DNA of 64,000 nucleotides from Thiolinea disciformis DSM 14473 (GCF_000371925.1 NZ_AQVE01000001.1:186001-250000), one strand, 5' to 3'; positions 44,622 to 54,621 are shown, numbered from the stretch's first letter. Made by a program: numbers and translations. The notes: a model not told the origin generated them from the letters alone.

Positions 44622-44903
44622 AAGTTTCTCTAAATTAGAAAACGGATTATTTTTATTAAATTAAATTTCTTTATATAGCATAAGCAATGAGTCGATTTTT
44701 TAATTTTTAGACAAACCGTATCAGCCGCTACTGCCTCTGTTAGGTTTTAATTTAATCATCGGTCTCTACCACTGCGAATTGCTTAATAGTTGATTTATGA
44801 AAGCGGTCTAGAGTCGTTTTTTTCAAAAACTACGCTGCCGCTCTGGGGTTGCTTAACAAAACTTTATACCCAAGCTTTAAGAGAATCCGCATAATACCAC
44901 TCC

Positions 44904-46709
44904 ATGAAACGTGCCCAACAAATCCTTAAAACCATCTATGGCTATGACGAGTTTCGTCTCAACCAGCAGTCTATTATCGAATCGGTGTTGGCGGGACGGG
45001 ATGTGTTGGCTTTAATGCCTACCGGAGGCGGTAAATCACTCTGCTATCAAATTCCTGCGTTGACCCTAAAAGGTGTCGGGGTGGTGATTTCGCCCTTGAT
45101 CGCCCTCATGCAAGACCAAGTCGATGCTTTAAAACAATTAGGCATTCGTGCCGCCTTCATTAACTCCAGTTTGACTATGGAGGAATGGCAAGCGACTGAA
45201 AGGCATTTGTTAGCAGGTGAGTTGGATTTAGTGTATGTCGCACCCGAACGTCTAGTAACGGCACGGATGTTGAATTTATTAACCTTGGTGCACGCGAATC
45301 ATGGCTTGGCCTTATTCGCCATTGATGAGGCGCATTGCGTATCACAGTGGGGACATGATTTTCGCCCTGAGTATCAACAGCTTGCTATTTTAGCGGAGCG
45401 CTTCGAAGGGGTGCCACGCTTGGCCTTAACCGCCACGGCCGATTTGCGTACCCGCCAAGAAATCATCGATCATCTCGCGCTACAAGATCCAGTCGTTTTC
45501 ATTAATAGCTTTGATCGCCCTAATATCCGCTATCAGATTCAAGAAACGGAGCAAAGTAGTGCACGTCAACAATTATGGCGTTTTATTCAAATCCATCATG
45601 CGGACGATGCAGGTATTGTGTATTGCTTGTCGCGTAAAAAAGTAGAAGAAATTGCGAACTGGTTGTCTGAACAAGGACGTATTGCCTTACCTTATCATGC
45701 AGGTTTACCGGCGGAATTACGTCGCTATCACCAAGAGCGTTTTTTACGCGAAGACGGTATTATTATTGTCGCTACGATTGCGTTTGGCATGGGGATCGAT
45801 AAGCCTGATGTACGCTTTGTAGCGCACCTAAACTTGCCAAAAAGTATTGAAGCCTATTACCAAGAAACGGGGCGTGCCGGACGTGATGGTGAGGCAGCAA
45901 ATGCGTGGATGGCTTATGGCTTACAAGATGCCATCACTTTACGACGCATGAGCGATGAGTCGACTGCAAGTGTGCAACATAAGCGTGTTGAACATCACAA
46001 ATTAGAAGCCTTATTGGGCTTGTGTGAGATGAGTTCTTGCCGTCGCCAAGCGTTGTTGAGTTATTTTGGGGAGGAGGGTAGTGAGCCTTGTGGCAATTGT
46101 GATAATTGTTTGAATCCGCCTGAAACGTGGGAGGCTAGTGAGGCTGCCCGCAAAGCCTTATCCTGTGTCTATCGCACTGGACAGCGCTTCGGGGTGAATT
46201 ATGTGATTGAAGTATTAATCGGCAAAGATGACGAGCGCATTAAAGCGAATCGACATGATAGCGTGTCCACGTTCGGAATTGGTAAAGAGTTAAGTGTTGC
46301 ACAATGGCGTAGTTTGTTCCGCCAGCTAATCGCCTTGGGGTATTTAGACAGCGATATTGAATATGGTGCACTAAAACTCAGCGAAAAAGCCCGCCCTTTA
46401 TTACGCGGTGAGGAGCGTTTATCGTTGCGCCGCGAACGTAAAATCTCAAAAGAAAAGCATAAAGCCGTTAAGCCAAGCTTGATGAAAATTGCCGATGAGA
46501 CTTTGTGGGAATTGTTGCGCGAAGTGCGTTTACTCCTTGCGCGCGAGCAAAACGTTCCACCCTATGTCATTTTGAGTAATAAAGTCCTTGCAAATTTACT
46601 CGAAGAACGACCACAGACCTTAGCGCAAATGGCACAAATCAGCGGGATTGGGCAGCAAAAATTAGCGCGTTATGGCAAGGCATTTTTGGATGTATTACGC
46701 CGTACCTAG
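44904..46709 (+). CDS. recQ: ATP-dependent DNA helicase RecQ
   Basis: 601 residues. Helicase motifs [48 protein letters not shown]; the RQC zinc cysteines are visible ([16 protein letters not shown]), and an HRDC domain lies at the C-terminus ([19 protein letters not shown]). It unwinds DNA in recombination and repair. Adjacent to the divergent Ub-like operon with a 282-bp gap that shows no clear element. Confidence 0.97.
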   Translation: MKRAQQILKTIYGYDEFRLNQQSIIESVLAGRDVLALMPTGGGKSLCYQIPALTLKGVGVVISPLIALMQDQVDALKQLGIRAAFINSSLTMEEWQATERHLLAGELDLVYVAPERLVTARMLNLLTLVHANHGLALFAIDEAHCVSQWGHDFRPEYQQLAILAERFEGVPRLALTATADLRTRQEIIDHLALQDPVVFINSFDRPNIRYQIQETEQSSARQQLWRFIQIHHADDAGIVYCLSRKKVEEIANWLSEQGRIALPYHAGLPAELRRYHQERFLREDGIIIVATIAFGMGIDKPDVRFVAHLNLPKSIEAYYQETGRAGRDGEAANAWMAYGLQDAITLRRMSDESTASVQHKRVEHHKLEALLGLCEMSSCRRQALLSYFGEEGSEPCGNCDNCLNPPETWEASEAARKALSCVYRTGQRFGVNYVIEVLIGKDDERIKANRHDSVSTFGIGKELSVAQWRSLFRQLIALGYLDSDIEYGALKLSEKARPLLRGEERLSLRRERKISKEKHKAVKPSLMKIADETLWELLREVRLLLAREQNVPPYVILSNKVLANLLEERPQTLAQMAQISGIGQQKLARYGKAFLDVLRRT

Positions 46710-46717
46710 AGGGTGCT

Positions 46718-46846
46718 TCAGTCAAACTCACACCCTTCGTTTTTATAATTCCATCTCCCACCATTATCTAAACAGCGATCTATTTTGACTTGGGAGATCA
46801 GCCAGCTTAGGGTTAAGGCTAGCAAGCATAAAACGATAGCTAACAT
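46718..46846 (-). CDS. Small membrane protein, 42 residues
   Basis: A frame from the ATG at 46846 gives one membrane helix (MLAIVLCLLALTLSWLISQV) followed by KIDRCLDNGGRWNYKNEGCE. The CLDNGGRWNYxxxxC pattern resembles small uncharacterised proteobacterial proteins. No clear ribosome site is visible, and it lies between recQ and gloB, ending 8 bp past recQ. It may be in the gloB transcript. Confidence 0.5.
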   Translation of the reverse strand: MLAIVLCLLALTLSWLISQVKIDRCLDNGGRWNYKNEGCEFD

Positions 46847-46883
46847 AATTTTATTCAATAGCACTAGCCTTAACGCTATGGAG

Positions 46884-47663
46884 TTAGTCGTATTCGGTGT
46901 CTTTCCAAATGCGCAAGGCTGCGAAAACCTCTGATTGTGTTGCCAGCTCTCGCCCAGCCACTTCTTCGGCTTTAGCAATGACTTCGGGTATATGGGTGCG
47001 CAAGAAGGGATTGGTTTTAAATTCCATTTCTAGCGTAAAAGGTACGGTTGCCTGACCTGAATCCAATAATTCCCAGCAATCTTCTTGGCGCTCGTCAATA
47101 TCCTTATTATCCGGTTCTACCCATTTGGCAAAACCTAGGTTATCCAAGGTGTATTCATGGGCACAGTAAATAAGCGTTTCCGGTGGCAATTGGGCAATAC
47201 GGTGGAGGGCGTGGTGTAAGTCTTCCATCGTGCCATCAAAAACACGGCCGCAGCCTGCACCGAAAATGGTATCACCACAGAACAAACTCGCCTCACCGTG
47301 ATAAGCAATATGCCCCGCAGTATGTCCGAAAACATCCATCACTTGGAAGGTAGCGTCCAGTTTATCAAAATGCACTAAATCGCCTTCTGTTAGGGCGTGA
47401 TCGCGGTGTGGAATCTCTTCTGTAGCGGGTCCATAAATTTCAATGTGGGGGTATTTTTCGCGAATAGCGTTAATACCACCTATATGATCATTATGTTTGT
47501 GGGTAATGAGGATCGCGAGCGGCTCTATCTGACGCTGCTCTAATTCGGCTAAGACGGGAGCCGCTGAACCCGGATCCACCAAAACGCCATATCGGCGCGC
47601 TTCATTCGTAATTAACCAGATATAATTATCGGTAAAGGCAGGAATTCGGATAACTTGAATCAT
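46884..47663 (-). CDS. gloB: Hydroxyacylglutathione hydrolase (glyoxalase II)
   Basis: 259 residues from the ATG at 47663 (GGAGG eight bases upstream). Metallo-beta-lactamase fold motif LITHKHNDHIGG, then FGHTAGHIAYH, FCGDTIFGAGCGR, YCAHEYTLDNLGFA and the C-terminal substrate residues TNPFLRTHIPE. It hydrolyses S-D-lactoylglutathione to D-lactate. Confidence 0.95.
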   Translation of the reverse strand: MIQVIRIPAFTDNYIWLITNEARRYGVLVDPGSAAPVLAELEQRQIEPLAILITHKHNDHIGGINAIREKYPHIEIYGPATEEIPHRDHALTEGDLVHFDKLDATFQVMDVFGHTAGHIAYHGEASLFCGDTIFGAGCGRVFDGTMEDLHHALHRIAQLPPETLIYCAHEYTLDNLGFAKWVEPDNKDIDERQEDCWELLDSGQATVPFTLEMEFKTNPFLRTHIPEVIAKAEEVAGRELATQSEVFAALRIWKDTEYD

Positions 47664-47819
47664 GCTTTGCACCTCCCGCTTACTGAATTTGTGCATCCTG
47701 TCATGTTCACTCGCTTACGCTTCCTTTTATAATTACATCTTTAACACATTCACAACTTTACTGCTATGTGCGCTTGTCTGTTAGGTCAAGCTGGCTCAGG
47801 CTTTAGCTTAGGATTGCTT

Positions 47820-48452
47820 ATGAAACCAGGTCAACTTTATATCGTTTCTGCGCCATCAGGCGCTGGAAAAACCAGTCTAATGAATGCCTTATGCGCGCGT
47901 CTAAACTATGTCAAAGTGTCGGTTTCTCACACGACTCGCAAGCCCCGCCCCGGGGAGGAAAATGGCGTCCATTACCACTTTGTTGATGTGGAAACTTTTC
48001 AGCGTGAAATCGAGCAGGGCTTATTTTTGGAATATGCCAAGGTATTTGATAATTATTACGGTACTTCGCGTGTTGCGGTGCAGACGTTATTGGATGCGGG
48101 GGTGGATGTGATTTTAGAAATTGACTGGCAGGGCGCACGTTTGGTCAAGTCAGCGACTGAAGAGGTAGTCAGTATTTTTATACTACCGCCCAGTCGCGAA
48201 GCTTTGGAGCAGCGATTGCGGGCGCGTAATCAAGATGATGAAGCGGTAATTCAACGCCGTATGCGTGATGCACGCCAAGAAATGTCGCATTATGATGAAT
48301 ATGATTATCTAGTCATCAATGATGATTTTGGTGATACCTTGGAAAACTTGCTCGCTATTTTTAATAGCCATCGTTTGCAATTAGCGCGGCAAGTTCAACA
48401 CCACCAAGCAGTGTTGAACAATTTGCTGCAAGAGCCTCCATCACGTTTATAA
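47820..48452 (+). CDS. gmk: Guanylate kinase
   Basis: 210 residues from the ATG at 47820 (AGGA seven bases upstream; a longer frame at 47766 is not needed). P-loop SAPSGAGKTSL, GMP-binding region SHTTRKPRPGEENGVHYHF and LEIDWQGARLVK, C-terminal RMRDARQEMSHYDEYDYL. Makes GDP from GMP. Overlaps the end of the convergent DUF11-like gene by 6 bp. Confidence 0.96.
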   Translation: MKPGQLYIVSAPSGAGKTSLMNALCARLNYVKVSVSHTTRKPRPGEENGVHYHFVDVETFQREIEQGLFLEYAKVFDNYYGTSRVAVQTLLDAGVDVILEIDWQGARLVKSATEEVVSIFILPPSREALEQRLRARNQDDEAVIQRRMRDARQEMSHYDEYDYLVINDDFGDTLENLLAIFNSHRLQLARQVQHHQAVLNNLLQEPPSRL

Positions 48453-48827
48453 AACTTTGACGCGATAATTAAAGCTGATGCTATTGTCTTCCCCTGCGGG
48501 TAATTCATTTAACACTAAACGTAAATTTTGGCCTTCGATGCGCCATAAAGCGTTTTCGGGCATCTGTTCTAGAACGGTATGCTCTGGAATTTTGGTATTA
48601 ATGCGCAAATGTTGAATCGTGCTAGTACCGTGATTGGTGATAGTGACACGGTATTGAATACAGTCTTTAGGGGCGGCTGTTTTCGCCTTTTTCACTGTAC
48701 CCTGACAGGCTTCATCGATGTGTTCGGTGAGGATTAAATCCACGTTGGGTTTTTCTACTGCCTGAACTGTAATGCTATAACTAAGCGTCAGTAGGGTTGA
48801 GACTATCAGAAGAGTGCTGCGAATCAT
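48447..48827 (-). CDS. Secreted DUF11-type protein
   Basis: 126 residues from the ATG at 48827 (GGAG six bases upstream). Signal peptide ends SITVQA. The mature part is a single Ig-like DUF11 repeat (RVTITNHGTSTIQHLRINTKIPEHTVLE), a module of surface or secreted proteins, with one Cys pair (EACQGT, KDCIQY). It is convergent with gmk. Function unknown. Confidence 0.7.
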   Translation of the reverse strand: MIRSTLLIVSTLLTLSYSITVQAVEKPNVDLILTEHIDEACQGTVKKAKTAAPKDCIQYRVTITNHGTSTIQHLRINTKIPEHTVLEQMPENALWRIEGQNLRLVLNELPAGEDNSISFNYRVKVL

Positions 48828-48841
48828 ATTAATCTCCATAA

Positions 48842-48865
48842 GCAAGCTTTATGATTTAAGCTTGC
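48842..48865 (-). terminator. Hairpin between rluB and the DUF11-like gene
   Basis: An 8-bp stem (GCAAGCTT / AAGCTTGC) with an 8-nt loop. It lies after rluB on the minus strand and just before the DUF11 gene's ribosome site. The T-run is weak, so it may end rluB transcription or shield the start region. Confidence 0.4.
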
Positions 48866-48919
48866 CAATTGATGAGGAGACGCAACAGTAGCTGCTAGAC
48901 TAGCCCTACAGAAATTCGG

Positions 48920-49861
48920 TTAATCGCGTGAGCGCGGTTTAGATGAGGTTAGATTTGGGCGACCAGTGGATTTGGCGCGTGCGTTTGCATAAGGTTTTTC
49001 GCGTGATTCAACACGGGGGCGCGGTGTAGAGGATTTACGAAAATCGCCGCGCTCCGATGTTGGTTCTGAGCGTGCTTTGTTGACAGTACGACGCGGTCGT
49101 TCTTGCTGCAATGAGCCATCATCAAAGCTTAAACCCACCGATTCATACAAACGGCGCATCCCTTTCACATCGAGTTCTTCGTGATGTCCGCCGCGCAAAT
49201 GGCGAGGTAAGCTAATATGCCCATAACGAATCCGAATGAGGCGACTAACGCGGACATCTTGTGATTCCCACAAACGGCGAACTTCGCGATTGCGTCCTTC
49301 TGCTAGAACTACATGATACCAATGATTAGCACCTTCGCCGCCTGCATCGGTGATGCGTAAGAATTTGGCAGGGCCATCTTCTAATTCAACCCCTGTTTGT
49401 AAGCGGTGGAGCATCTCAGCATCCACTTCCCCTAATACACGGGTCGCATATTCGCGTTCAATTTCCGAAGAAGGATGCATTAAACGATTGGCCAACTCGC
49501 CATCGGTCGTGAAGAGTAATAAGCCATCGGTATTGACATCTAAACGCCCGACCATTACCCAACGCCCTTGTCGAAGGCGCGGAAGATTTTCAAAGACTGT
49601 TGGGCGACCTTCTGGGTCGGTACGAGTGCATACCTCACCGGCTGTTTTGTGATAGAGCAAAACCTTAGGGGTGGCCTGTAGACGCGATTCGAGATGTAAG
49701 GTTTTACCACGCCAAGAGACTTTATCTTGTGTGCTAATTTGTTGGCCTAGGTGCGCCATTTGGCCATTAACTAATACTTCTCCGGCGACGACCCACTGCT
49801 CAATCTCGCGTCGTGAACCATAACCGGCACGCGCTAGCAATTTTTGAATACGTTCTTTCAT
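48920..49861 (-). CDS. rluB: 23S rRNA pseudouridine synthase RluB
   Basis: 313 residues from the ATG at 49861 (GAGG six bases upstream). N-terminal S4 domain (KERIQKLLARAGYGSRREIEQWV), then the RsuA/RluB catalytic motif GRLDVNTDGLLLFTTDGELAN with catalytic Asp, and ending with a Lys/Arg/Ser/Pro-rich tail of ~55 residues that may bind RNA. It isomerises U2605 of 23S rRNA by family assignment. Confidence 0.93.
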   Translation of the reverse strand: MKERIQKLLARAGYGSRREIEQWVVAGEVLVNGQMAHLGQQISTQDKVSWRGKTLHLESRLQATPKVLLYHKTAGEVCTRTDPEGRPTVFENLPRLRQGRWVMVGRLDVNTDGLLLFTTDGELANRLMHPSSEIEREYATRVLGEVDAEMLHRLQTGVELEDGPAKFLRITDAGGEGANHWYHVVLAEGRNREVRRLWESQDVRVSRLIRIRYGHISLPRHLRGGHHEELDVKGMRRLYESVGLSFDDGSLQQERPRRTVNKARSEPTSERGDFRKSSTPRPRVESREKPYANARAKSTGRPNLTSSKPRSRD

Positions 49862-49980
49862 AGGCACCTCGCCTGCCAGAGGAATCATGATGGGATTGGG
49901 AAGGGTGACTATAACAAAAAGCTTTCGATCACGCACAGGACTAAGTGATAAGGCTGGTGAGTGTACAGTTAAAATCTGAC

Positions 49981-49986
49981 TATAAT
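49981..49986 (+). promoter_or_regulatory. -10 TATAAT before the monooxygenase-type gene
   Basis: A consensus TATAAT lies 55 bp upstream of the ATG at 50042. The -35 region (about 49958-49963) is poor. Its position would place transcription start near 49993, giving a short leader of about 50 nt. Confidence 0.4.
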
Positions 49987-50041
49987 GAAGAGGAAAGAAG
50001 CCATTTGGTTTTCGAGTAATTCAACTAATCAGGAGGAGCGT

Positions 50042-50407
50042 ATGTTGGAGCGAGATACTTGCTGCACTTTAGTACCTTATTTTGAGGTGCAAGAGGGACA
50101 GATGGAGGCATTTAAAGCTTTGGGGATAAAGTTTGTTGAGAAAACACGCTCGGAAGCGGGTTGCGTGCATTATGCCTTTTCATTTTATGAGAATATGGCG
50201 CATTGCCGCGAAGGCTACGTAGATGGTGCCGCTATATTGGCACATCTGGAAAATGTTGGGGACTTACTGCAAGAGGCGCTAAAAATTTCTAAACTGGCTC
50301 GGCTTGAAATTCATGCCCCAGCCGCCGAAATCGACAAGCTAAAAGCCCCCTTAGCTGCATTAAATCCGCAGTTTTATAGCCTTGATGAAGGTTTTCGGCG
50401 CGTTTAA
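50042..50407 (+). CDS. Antibiotic biosynthesis monooxygenase-fold protein (putative quinol monooxygenase)
   Basis: 121 residues from the ATG at 50042, which has a strong AGGAGGAG. Single ABM-type ferredoxin-like fold (FEVQEGQMEAFKALGIKFVE, AGCVHYAFSF, AAILAHLENVGDLL). The fold is well known, but a catalytic role is not shown by any clear residue, so function is unknown. Confidence 0.7.
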   Translation: MLERDTCCTLVPYFEVQEGQMEAFKALGIKFVEKTRSEAGCVHYAFSFYENMAHCREGYVDGAAILAHLENVGDLLQEALKISKLARLEIHAPAAEIDKLKAPLAALNPQFYSLDEGFRRV

Positions 50408-50450
50408 TGAACGAGATAAAGGTAGTGGAGAGTGATTTCCCCTCCACTTA

Positions 50451-50954
50451 TCAAGTGCTTAAGTTTTTTAGATACTGAAACAGTTCGCGGCTACTTTTTG
50501 GCGCTTTCTGCAGACTGGCTTCTTTGCGCGCATTACGAATCAAATTACGCACATGCTGCACATCGACCTCAGCATAATCCTGCATTAATTTGCCTAAAGC
50601 CTCCTCATCGGCAATCAATTTATCACGCCATTGCTCCAAACGATGAAATTTGGCTATCTCAACACGGCCTTGGTTTTCCCATTCATTAAATTTGGCTTGA
50701 ATGGGTTCGGGTTCAACTTGACGCATGAGTTTGCCAATATATTGGCGTTGGCGACGTAAGGCACCATGGGCGGTTAAACGTTTCGCCTCGATCACCGCAT
50801 CCAATAGTTTTTCAGGCAAATCGAGTTGGACTAATTTGTCATGCGGTAGCTCAATCAATTTCTCGCCAAGGACTTGTAAGGCTTCGGCTTCGCGGCGCGT
50901 TTGGCCTTTGCTGATGATCTCGATTGCTTCATCATCGTCATAGTCGTGCTTCAT
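50451..50954 (-). CDS. darP: Ribosome-associated protein DarP (YjgA, DUF615)
   Basis: 167 residues, highly charged, helical. The family pattern is clear: EIISKGQTRREAEALQVLGEKL, RLTAHGALRRQRQYIGKLMR and a C-terminal RELFQYLK. It associates with late 50S assembly intermediates. Followed by the histidine kinase on the same strand after its start... upstream gene spacing suggests it is transcribed apart. Confidence 0.93.
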   Translation of the reverse strand: MKHDYDDDEAIEIISKGQTRREAEALQVLGEKLIELPHDKLVQLDLPEKLLDAVIEAKRLTAHGALRRQRQYIGKLMRQVEPEPIQAKFNEWENQGRVEIAKFHRLEQWRDKLIADEEALGKLMQDYAEVDVQHVRNLIRNARKEASLQKAPKSSRELFQYLKNLST

Positions 50955-50987
50955 AGTATCTCGCGCTAGTGGGCTTGAAACGGGCTA

Positions 50988-52319
50988 TTATAAGCTAAAC
51001 ACCACACTAACACATAAACCTTGGTGCTGATCCGCTGGCTCAAGCTTCAATTGGGCGTGATGAATGTCGGCAATGCGTTGCACAATGGATAAGCCTAAAC
51101 CAGTCCCTTTGGTGAGGCTATCCGCCGGGCGGTAGAAGCGTTGGGTAATTTTTTCCAACTCATCAGCGGCTACACCCGTGCCATTGTCACAGACTTCAAG
51201 GCAAGCCTCTTCTCCAGTGCACACTACCTTAATTTTTACGCGCGTTTGTGGTGGGGTGTGACGAATCGCATTATCAATTAAATTGTTTAGCAACACTTCC
51301 AGCAAAGCGGGTAAGCCTTGCACCGCACAGGCGCACTCCGCATGTAATTCTAACCAGACCTGTTGCTGCCATGCTTCGGGGGCGCGCTCAGCAATGACTT
51401 TAGCAGCTAAAGCATGGAGATCGACGGTTTGCCATGCCACGTTGGCAGTACTTTCCAAGCGTGCCAAGGTGAGCAATTGTTCAATCAGGTGTGTGGCATG
51501 ATGACAACCTTGTAAAGCTTGCTGCATGGCGCGTTGACGTTCGGCTAGATTGTCTGCTGCTTGTGCGACTTGTACTTGTGCCTTAATGCCTGCAATGGGT
51601 GTACGTAATTCGTGAGCAGCATCGGCTGTAAAACGTCGTTCATTAGCGATCAAATTACGGGTACGCTGAAATAAATGGTTAAGACGCTCGACTAAGGGCG
51701 TCACTTCTTTGGGGGCATCAATCGTAAGATCGGTAAGATTTTCTGGCTGACGCTTGGCAACCGCTTGGGTGAGACTGACTAAGGGGCGCAAGCTGGCACG
51801 CACAGCAAACCATAACAATAGCCCCAAGATAGGTAAGGCAATCAATAAAGGTACAATTAAATTACGTGCCACATGGCGTGCTAATTCATTACGAACTTCG
51901 CGTAATTCAGCGACATAAAGGGCTAACTCCTCATCTTCATGTTGCAAGTGCGTACTGAATACCCGCCAATTTTGTCCACGAATAGTGCTATCACTGAAGC
52001 CCTCTTGTTTAGTGGCTAAAGGTTCTGAGGGAGCGTTTTCGGAGTGTAAGCGTAATTTGCCTTCTTCCCAGACTTGGAAGGCCACTCGTCTTGAGTATTT
52101 ATGTAAGAGTGGGACGTGTTCGGTATCTATATCATCCAATTCTTCGGCAAACTGTGCGGCTAGCAAGGTGGCCGACTGTGCCAGATGGGCATCGAGTATT
52201 TCATTGAGTTCGTGTCGTGCGTCGTAATAGGTAAAAATGGCCGCGGCCGCCCAGACCAAGCTTACCGCTCCTAATACCAGTATCAATAAGCGATTGCGTA
52301 AAGAGAGATTTTTAGTCAT
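50988..52319 (-). CDS. Sensor histidine kinase (QseC-like)
   Basis: 443 residues. Two membrane helices (about residues 13-30 and 155-175) enclose a ~120-residue periplasmic sensor region; a HAMP-like linker follows, then the H-box in FTADAAHELRTPIAGIKAQV and the ATPase N-box LNNLIDNAIRHTPP, G-boxes DNGTGVAADE and GTGLGLSIV. Last gene of the SHP operon; its start overlaps the regulator's stop by 4 bp (ATGA). It probably senses a redox or metal signal linked with the cytochromes, by context. Confidence 0.9.
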   Translation of the reverse strand: MTKNLSLRNRLLILVLGAVSLVWAAAAIFTYYDARHELNEILDAHLAQSATLLAAQFAEELDDIDTEHVPLLHKYSRRVAFQVWEEGKLRLHSENAPSEPLATKQEGFSDSTIRGQNWRVFSTHLQHEDEELALYVAELREVRNELARHVARNLIVPLLIALPILGLLLWFAVRASLRPLVSLTQAVAKRQPENLTDLTIDAPKEVTPLVERLNHLFQRTRNLIANERRFTADAAHELRTPIAGIKAQVQVAQAADNLAERQRAMQQALQGCHHATHLIEQLLTLARLESTANVAWQTVDLHALAAKVIAERAPEAWQQQVWLELHAECACAVQGLPALLEVLLNNLIDNAIRHTPPQTRVKIKVVCTGEEACLEVCDNGTGVAADELEKITQRFYRPADSLTKGTGLGLSIVQRIADIHHAQLKLEPADQHQGLCVSVVFSL

Positions 52320-52984
52320 GGGTGACGATCACGTGGCATTAAATAACCGACTCCACGCACCGTCTCAATGACTTGTGGAAACAGTTTTTTGCGCAGATGG
52401 TGAATGTGCACTTCAATGGCATTACTTTCTACTTCTTCGCCCCATGCGTATAAACGTTCCTCGAGTTGTGCACGTGATAAAACACGTCCTGCCGCGAGCA
52501 TAAAGGTTTGTAATACCATAAACTCACGCGCCGCCAGTTCAACTACTTTGCCTTTATAAGTAACGCGATGTGCTGCTGGGTCTAGCTCAACGTCACCAAC
52601 TTGTAATAACGGCTGACTAAAACCACTGGAGCGACGTAATAAAGCGCGTAAACGAGCTGAGAGCTCGCCCATATCGAAGGGTTTAATGAGATAGTCGTCT
52701 GCCCCCGCATCTAAACCTTGAATGCGATCATCCACGGTATCACGTGCGGTGAGAATGATGACCGGAAGCGCAGAGTCTTGTTGACGCAGTTGACGTAACA
52801 CTTGTAAGCCAGAGCGCTTGGGTAGACCCAGATCTAAGACCAATGCCGCATAGGGTTCATGGGCGAGAGCTTGTTCTGCTTGAATACCATCGCGTACCCA
52901 ATCCACCGCATAGCCAGCCTGTTTCAGGCCGACTTGCAGTGCGTCCCCGAGTAAGCTGTCATCCTCGACAACTAAAATGCGCAT
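52316..52984 (-). CDS. OmpR-family response regulator (QseB/PmrA-like)
   Basis: 222 residues from the ATG at 52984. Receiver domain with the phospho-Asp in ALVLDLGLPKRSGLQVL and conserved Lys in DDYLIKPFD, then the winged helix (LAAREFMVLQTFMLAAGRVLSR, SNAIEVHIHHLRKKL). It starts 2 bp after the cytochrome b stop codon. QseB/PmrA-type regulators bind CTTAAT-like repeats; such a box is upstream of the operon. Confidence 0.92.
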   Translation of the reverse strand: MRILVVEDDSLLGDALQVGLKQAGYAVDWVRDGIQAEQALAHEPYAALVLDLGLPKRSGLQVLRQLRQQDSALPVIILTARDTVDDRIQGLDAGADDYLIKPFDMGELSARLRALLRRSSGFSQPLLQVGDVELDPAAHRVTYKGKVVELAAREFMVLQTFMLAAGRVLSRAQLEERLYAWGEEVESNAIEVHIHHLRKKLFPQVIETVRGVGYLMPRDRHP

Positions 52985-52986
52985 GT

Positions 52987-53616
52987 TTAACTCAACAGGT
53001 AATAACTTAAAAAGCCCACAATGCTGACCAGCATGGCAAGGCCGAGCCAAGTATGATTGGACGAAGAAGCCTCATCGTGTTGGCATTGCTTATAACCCGT
53101 TACCATGCAGCGGGGAAGGTTTTCTTTGTGCATAACACTACTCACTACCACACCAGCAATGTGTATTAGCACAACGATCAGCATTCCATTAGCAGCAAAT
53201 TCGTGAATTTCCTCAAAGAAATCTTCACTTTCTTCAAAGCTTCCGCCCCATTCAAAGTATAGACCCATACCACTAAATGCAGTGAGCGCACCTAATGCCA
53301 ACAATAAATACACCGCTAAACTGCCCGCTGGGTTATGCCCTATATAATGCAAAGGATTAGTGGTTAACAGTGATTTTAAGTAAGCAATAATTTCACTAGG
53401 TTTAAACAAAAATGAATTAAATTTGGCATAAGGTGAGCCTACAAGTCCCCAGATCAGCCGGAAAATAATTAAGCCCGCTAGAACATAGCCTAAAGCAATA
53501 TGAAGATTGCGATAACGTTCAGTTTCCGAGCTTAAATAGGCTCCAAGAAAACTCAGAGCCAATGACCAGTGGAACACACGTGTTGGTAAGTCCCACACCA
53601 AAATACGTTGCAACAT
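52987..53616 (-). CDS. Cytochrome b561-type membrane subunit of the SHP operon
   Basis: 209 residues from the ATG at 53616 (AAGGAG five bases upstream; a GTG two codons earlier overlaps this site and is less likely). Four to five membrane helices with His residues typical of cytochrome b561 (TRVFHWSLALS, RNLHIALGYVLAG, HEFAANGML, VLIHIAG). It likely takes electrons from the quinone pool and gives them to the diheme cytochrome. Confidence 0.9.
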   Translation of the reverse strand: MLQRILVWDLPTRVFHWSLALSFLGAYLSSETERYRNLHIALGYVLAGLIIFRLIWGLVGSPYAKFNSFLFKPSEIIAYLKSLLTTNPLHYIGHNPAGSLAVYLLLALGALTAFSGMGLYFEWGGSFEESEDFFEEIHEFAANGMLIVVLIHIAGVVVSSVMHKENLPRCMVTGYKQCQHDEASSSNHTWLGLAMLVSIVGFLSYYLLS

Positions 53617-53625
53617 AAACACTCC

Positions 53626-54195
53626 TTAGCGCGGAATTTTCACATTATCCTCGTCGAAATTACCTTGCTCTGCGGTGGTATGGCAGGCAAGACAGTTGGA
53701 GGCACTTTTTACTTTGTCACTCTTCCAAGTAGCCGCGGAGATTTCATCATGCTCTTTTTTAAACCACTGCGTTTCCGTAATGCGTAACATCGGCTTACCA
53801 TCTTTATTCGTTTCTTGACGGCGCTCGGATGCAGCATTTTCAGTTAAGAACGGTAGAATTTCTTTCATCACTTGGTCATCCAGACTTGCATCTGTACCAA
53901 AGTGATTGGGTAAATCCCCCATTAAAGCCTGCCATGAGGCAGCGGGTAATAAGCCTGGGGGATAGGCCATGTGACAAGCACTGCATTCAGTCTTCCACGT
54001 TTCATTGGTGAGTTTTACGCCAAGATTTTTCGCTTCACCTTTCTCTCCATGCTCCCCTCTACCTTTGTCACCCTTATGTTCGCTATATTCTTGTTTCTCA
54101 TCTTCATCATCATCGGCGTAAGCCTGAAATACGCCAAGGCTAGTTAAGGCGGTTGCCAATAAACCGAGTACAAGAAATTTATGTAACTTTCTCAT
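53626..54195 (-). CDS. Diheme cytochrome c (DHC)
   Basis: 189 residues from the ATG at 54195 (AAGGAG upstream; GTG two codons earlier is an alternative). Signal peptide (GLLATALTSLGVFQAYA), a highly charged Asp/Glu/Lys/His linker, then two heme motifs, CSACH and CLACH. It corresponds to the DHC that accepts electrons from the cytochrome b and passes them to SHP in Rhodobacter-type operons. Confidence 0.9.
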   Translation of the reverse strand: MRKLHKFLVLGLLATALTSLGVFQAYADDDEDEKQEYSEHKGDKGRGEHGEKGEAKNLGVKLTNETWKTECSACHMAYPPGLLPAASWQALMGDLPNHFGTDASLDDQVMKEILPFLTENAASERRQETNKDGKPMLRITETQWFKKEHDEISAATWKSDKVKSASNCLACHTTAEQGNFDEDNVKIPR

Positions 54196-54204
54196 GGCCA
54201 CTCC

Positions 54205-54621
54205 TTAAGGTTTTAGCGCCATTAAATAAGCCATCACATCACCTTTTTCTAAAGTGGTGCACTCACGTTTTAATACATCTTTGCAATTACGCTTAAACCA
54301 TTTTTCAACTTTAGCAGGTTCAGTAAAGCGTTTGGCATTCGCATTGGGTGATAAAGGATCAATCGCTTTACTGGTGCTGGCGTGTTTTCCTTGCTTCAGA
54401 GGATTGCTGGTGTGGCAGGTCGCACAGCTCCAATCTGAACCATGGGTGTTTTTAAAGAAGGTTTCGCCATTTGTGGCCGAGAAATCTTTGAAGTTAGCCA
54501 CTTCTGTTTTTGCTTGAGTACGATAATTATCCAAGATTTGCTGAGGTGTTTCTGCATAAACAGTATTCATACTAGCTAGCGTCACAACACTTAGCGTAAT
54601 CAGTAATATATTTTTAACCAT
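54205..54621 (-). CDS. shp: Cytochrome c of the SHP type (DUF1924)
   Basis: 138 residues from the ATG at 54621 (GGGAG eight bases upstream). Signal peptide ends NTVYA. The heme motif CATCH and the DUF1924 pattern (FSATNGETFFKNTHGSDWS, PLKQGKHASTSKAIDPLSP) mark it as a 'sphaeroides heme protein', a small oxygen-binding cytochrome c whose ligand Asn is displaced on reduction. First gene of the five-gene operon. Confidence 0.88.
   Translation of the reverse strand: MVKNILLITLSVVTLASMNTVYAETPQQILDNYRTQAKTEVANFKDFSATNGETFFKNTHGSDWSCATCHTSNPLKQGKHASTSKAIDPLSPNANAKRFTEPAKVEKWFKRNCKDVLKRECTTLEKGDVMAYLMALKP

Noticed and set aside
46847-46978. Longer N-terminus of the 42-residue membrane protein
   Set aside because: It would overlap the gloB end with no ribosome site; the Met at 46846 starts exactly at the membrane helix.
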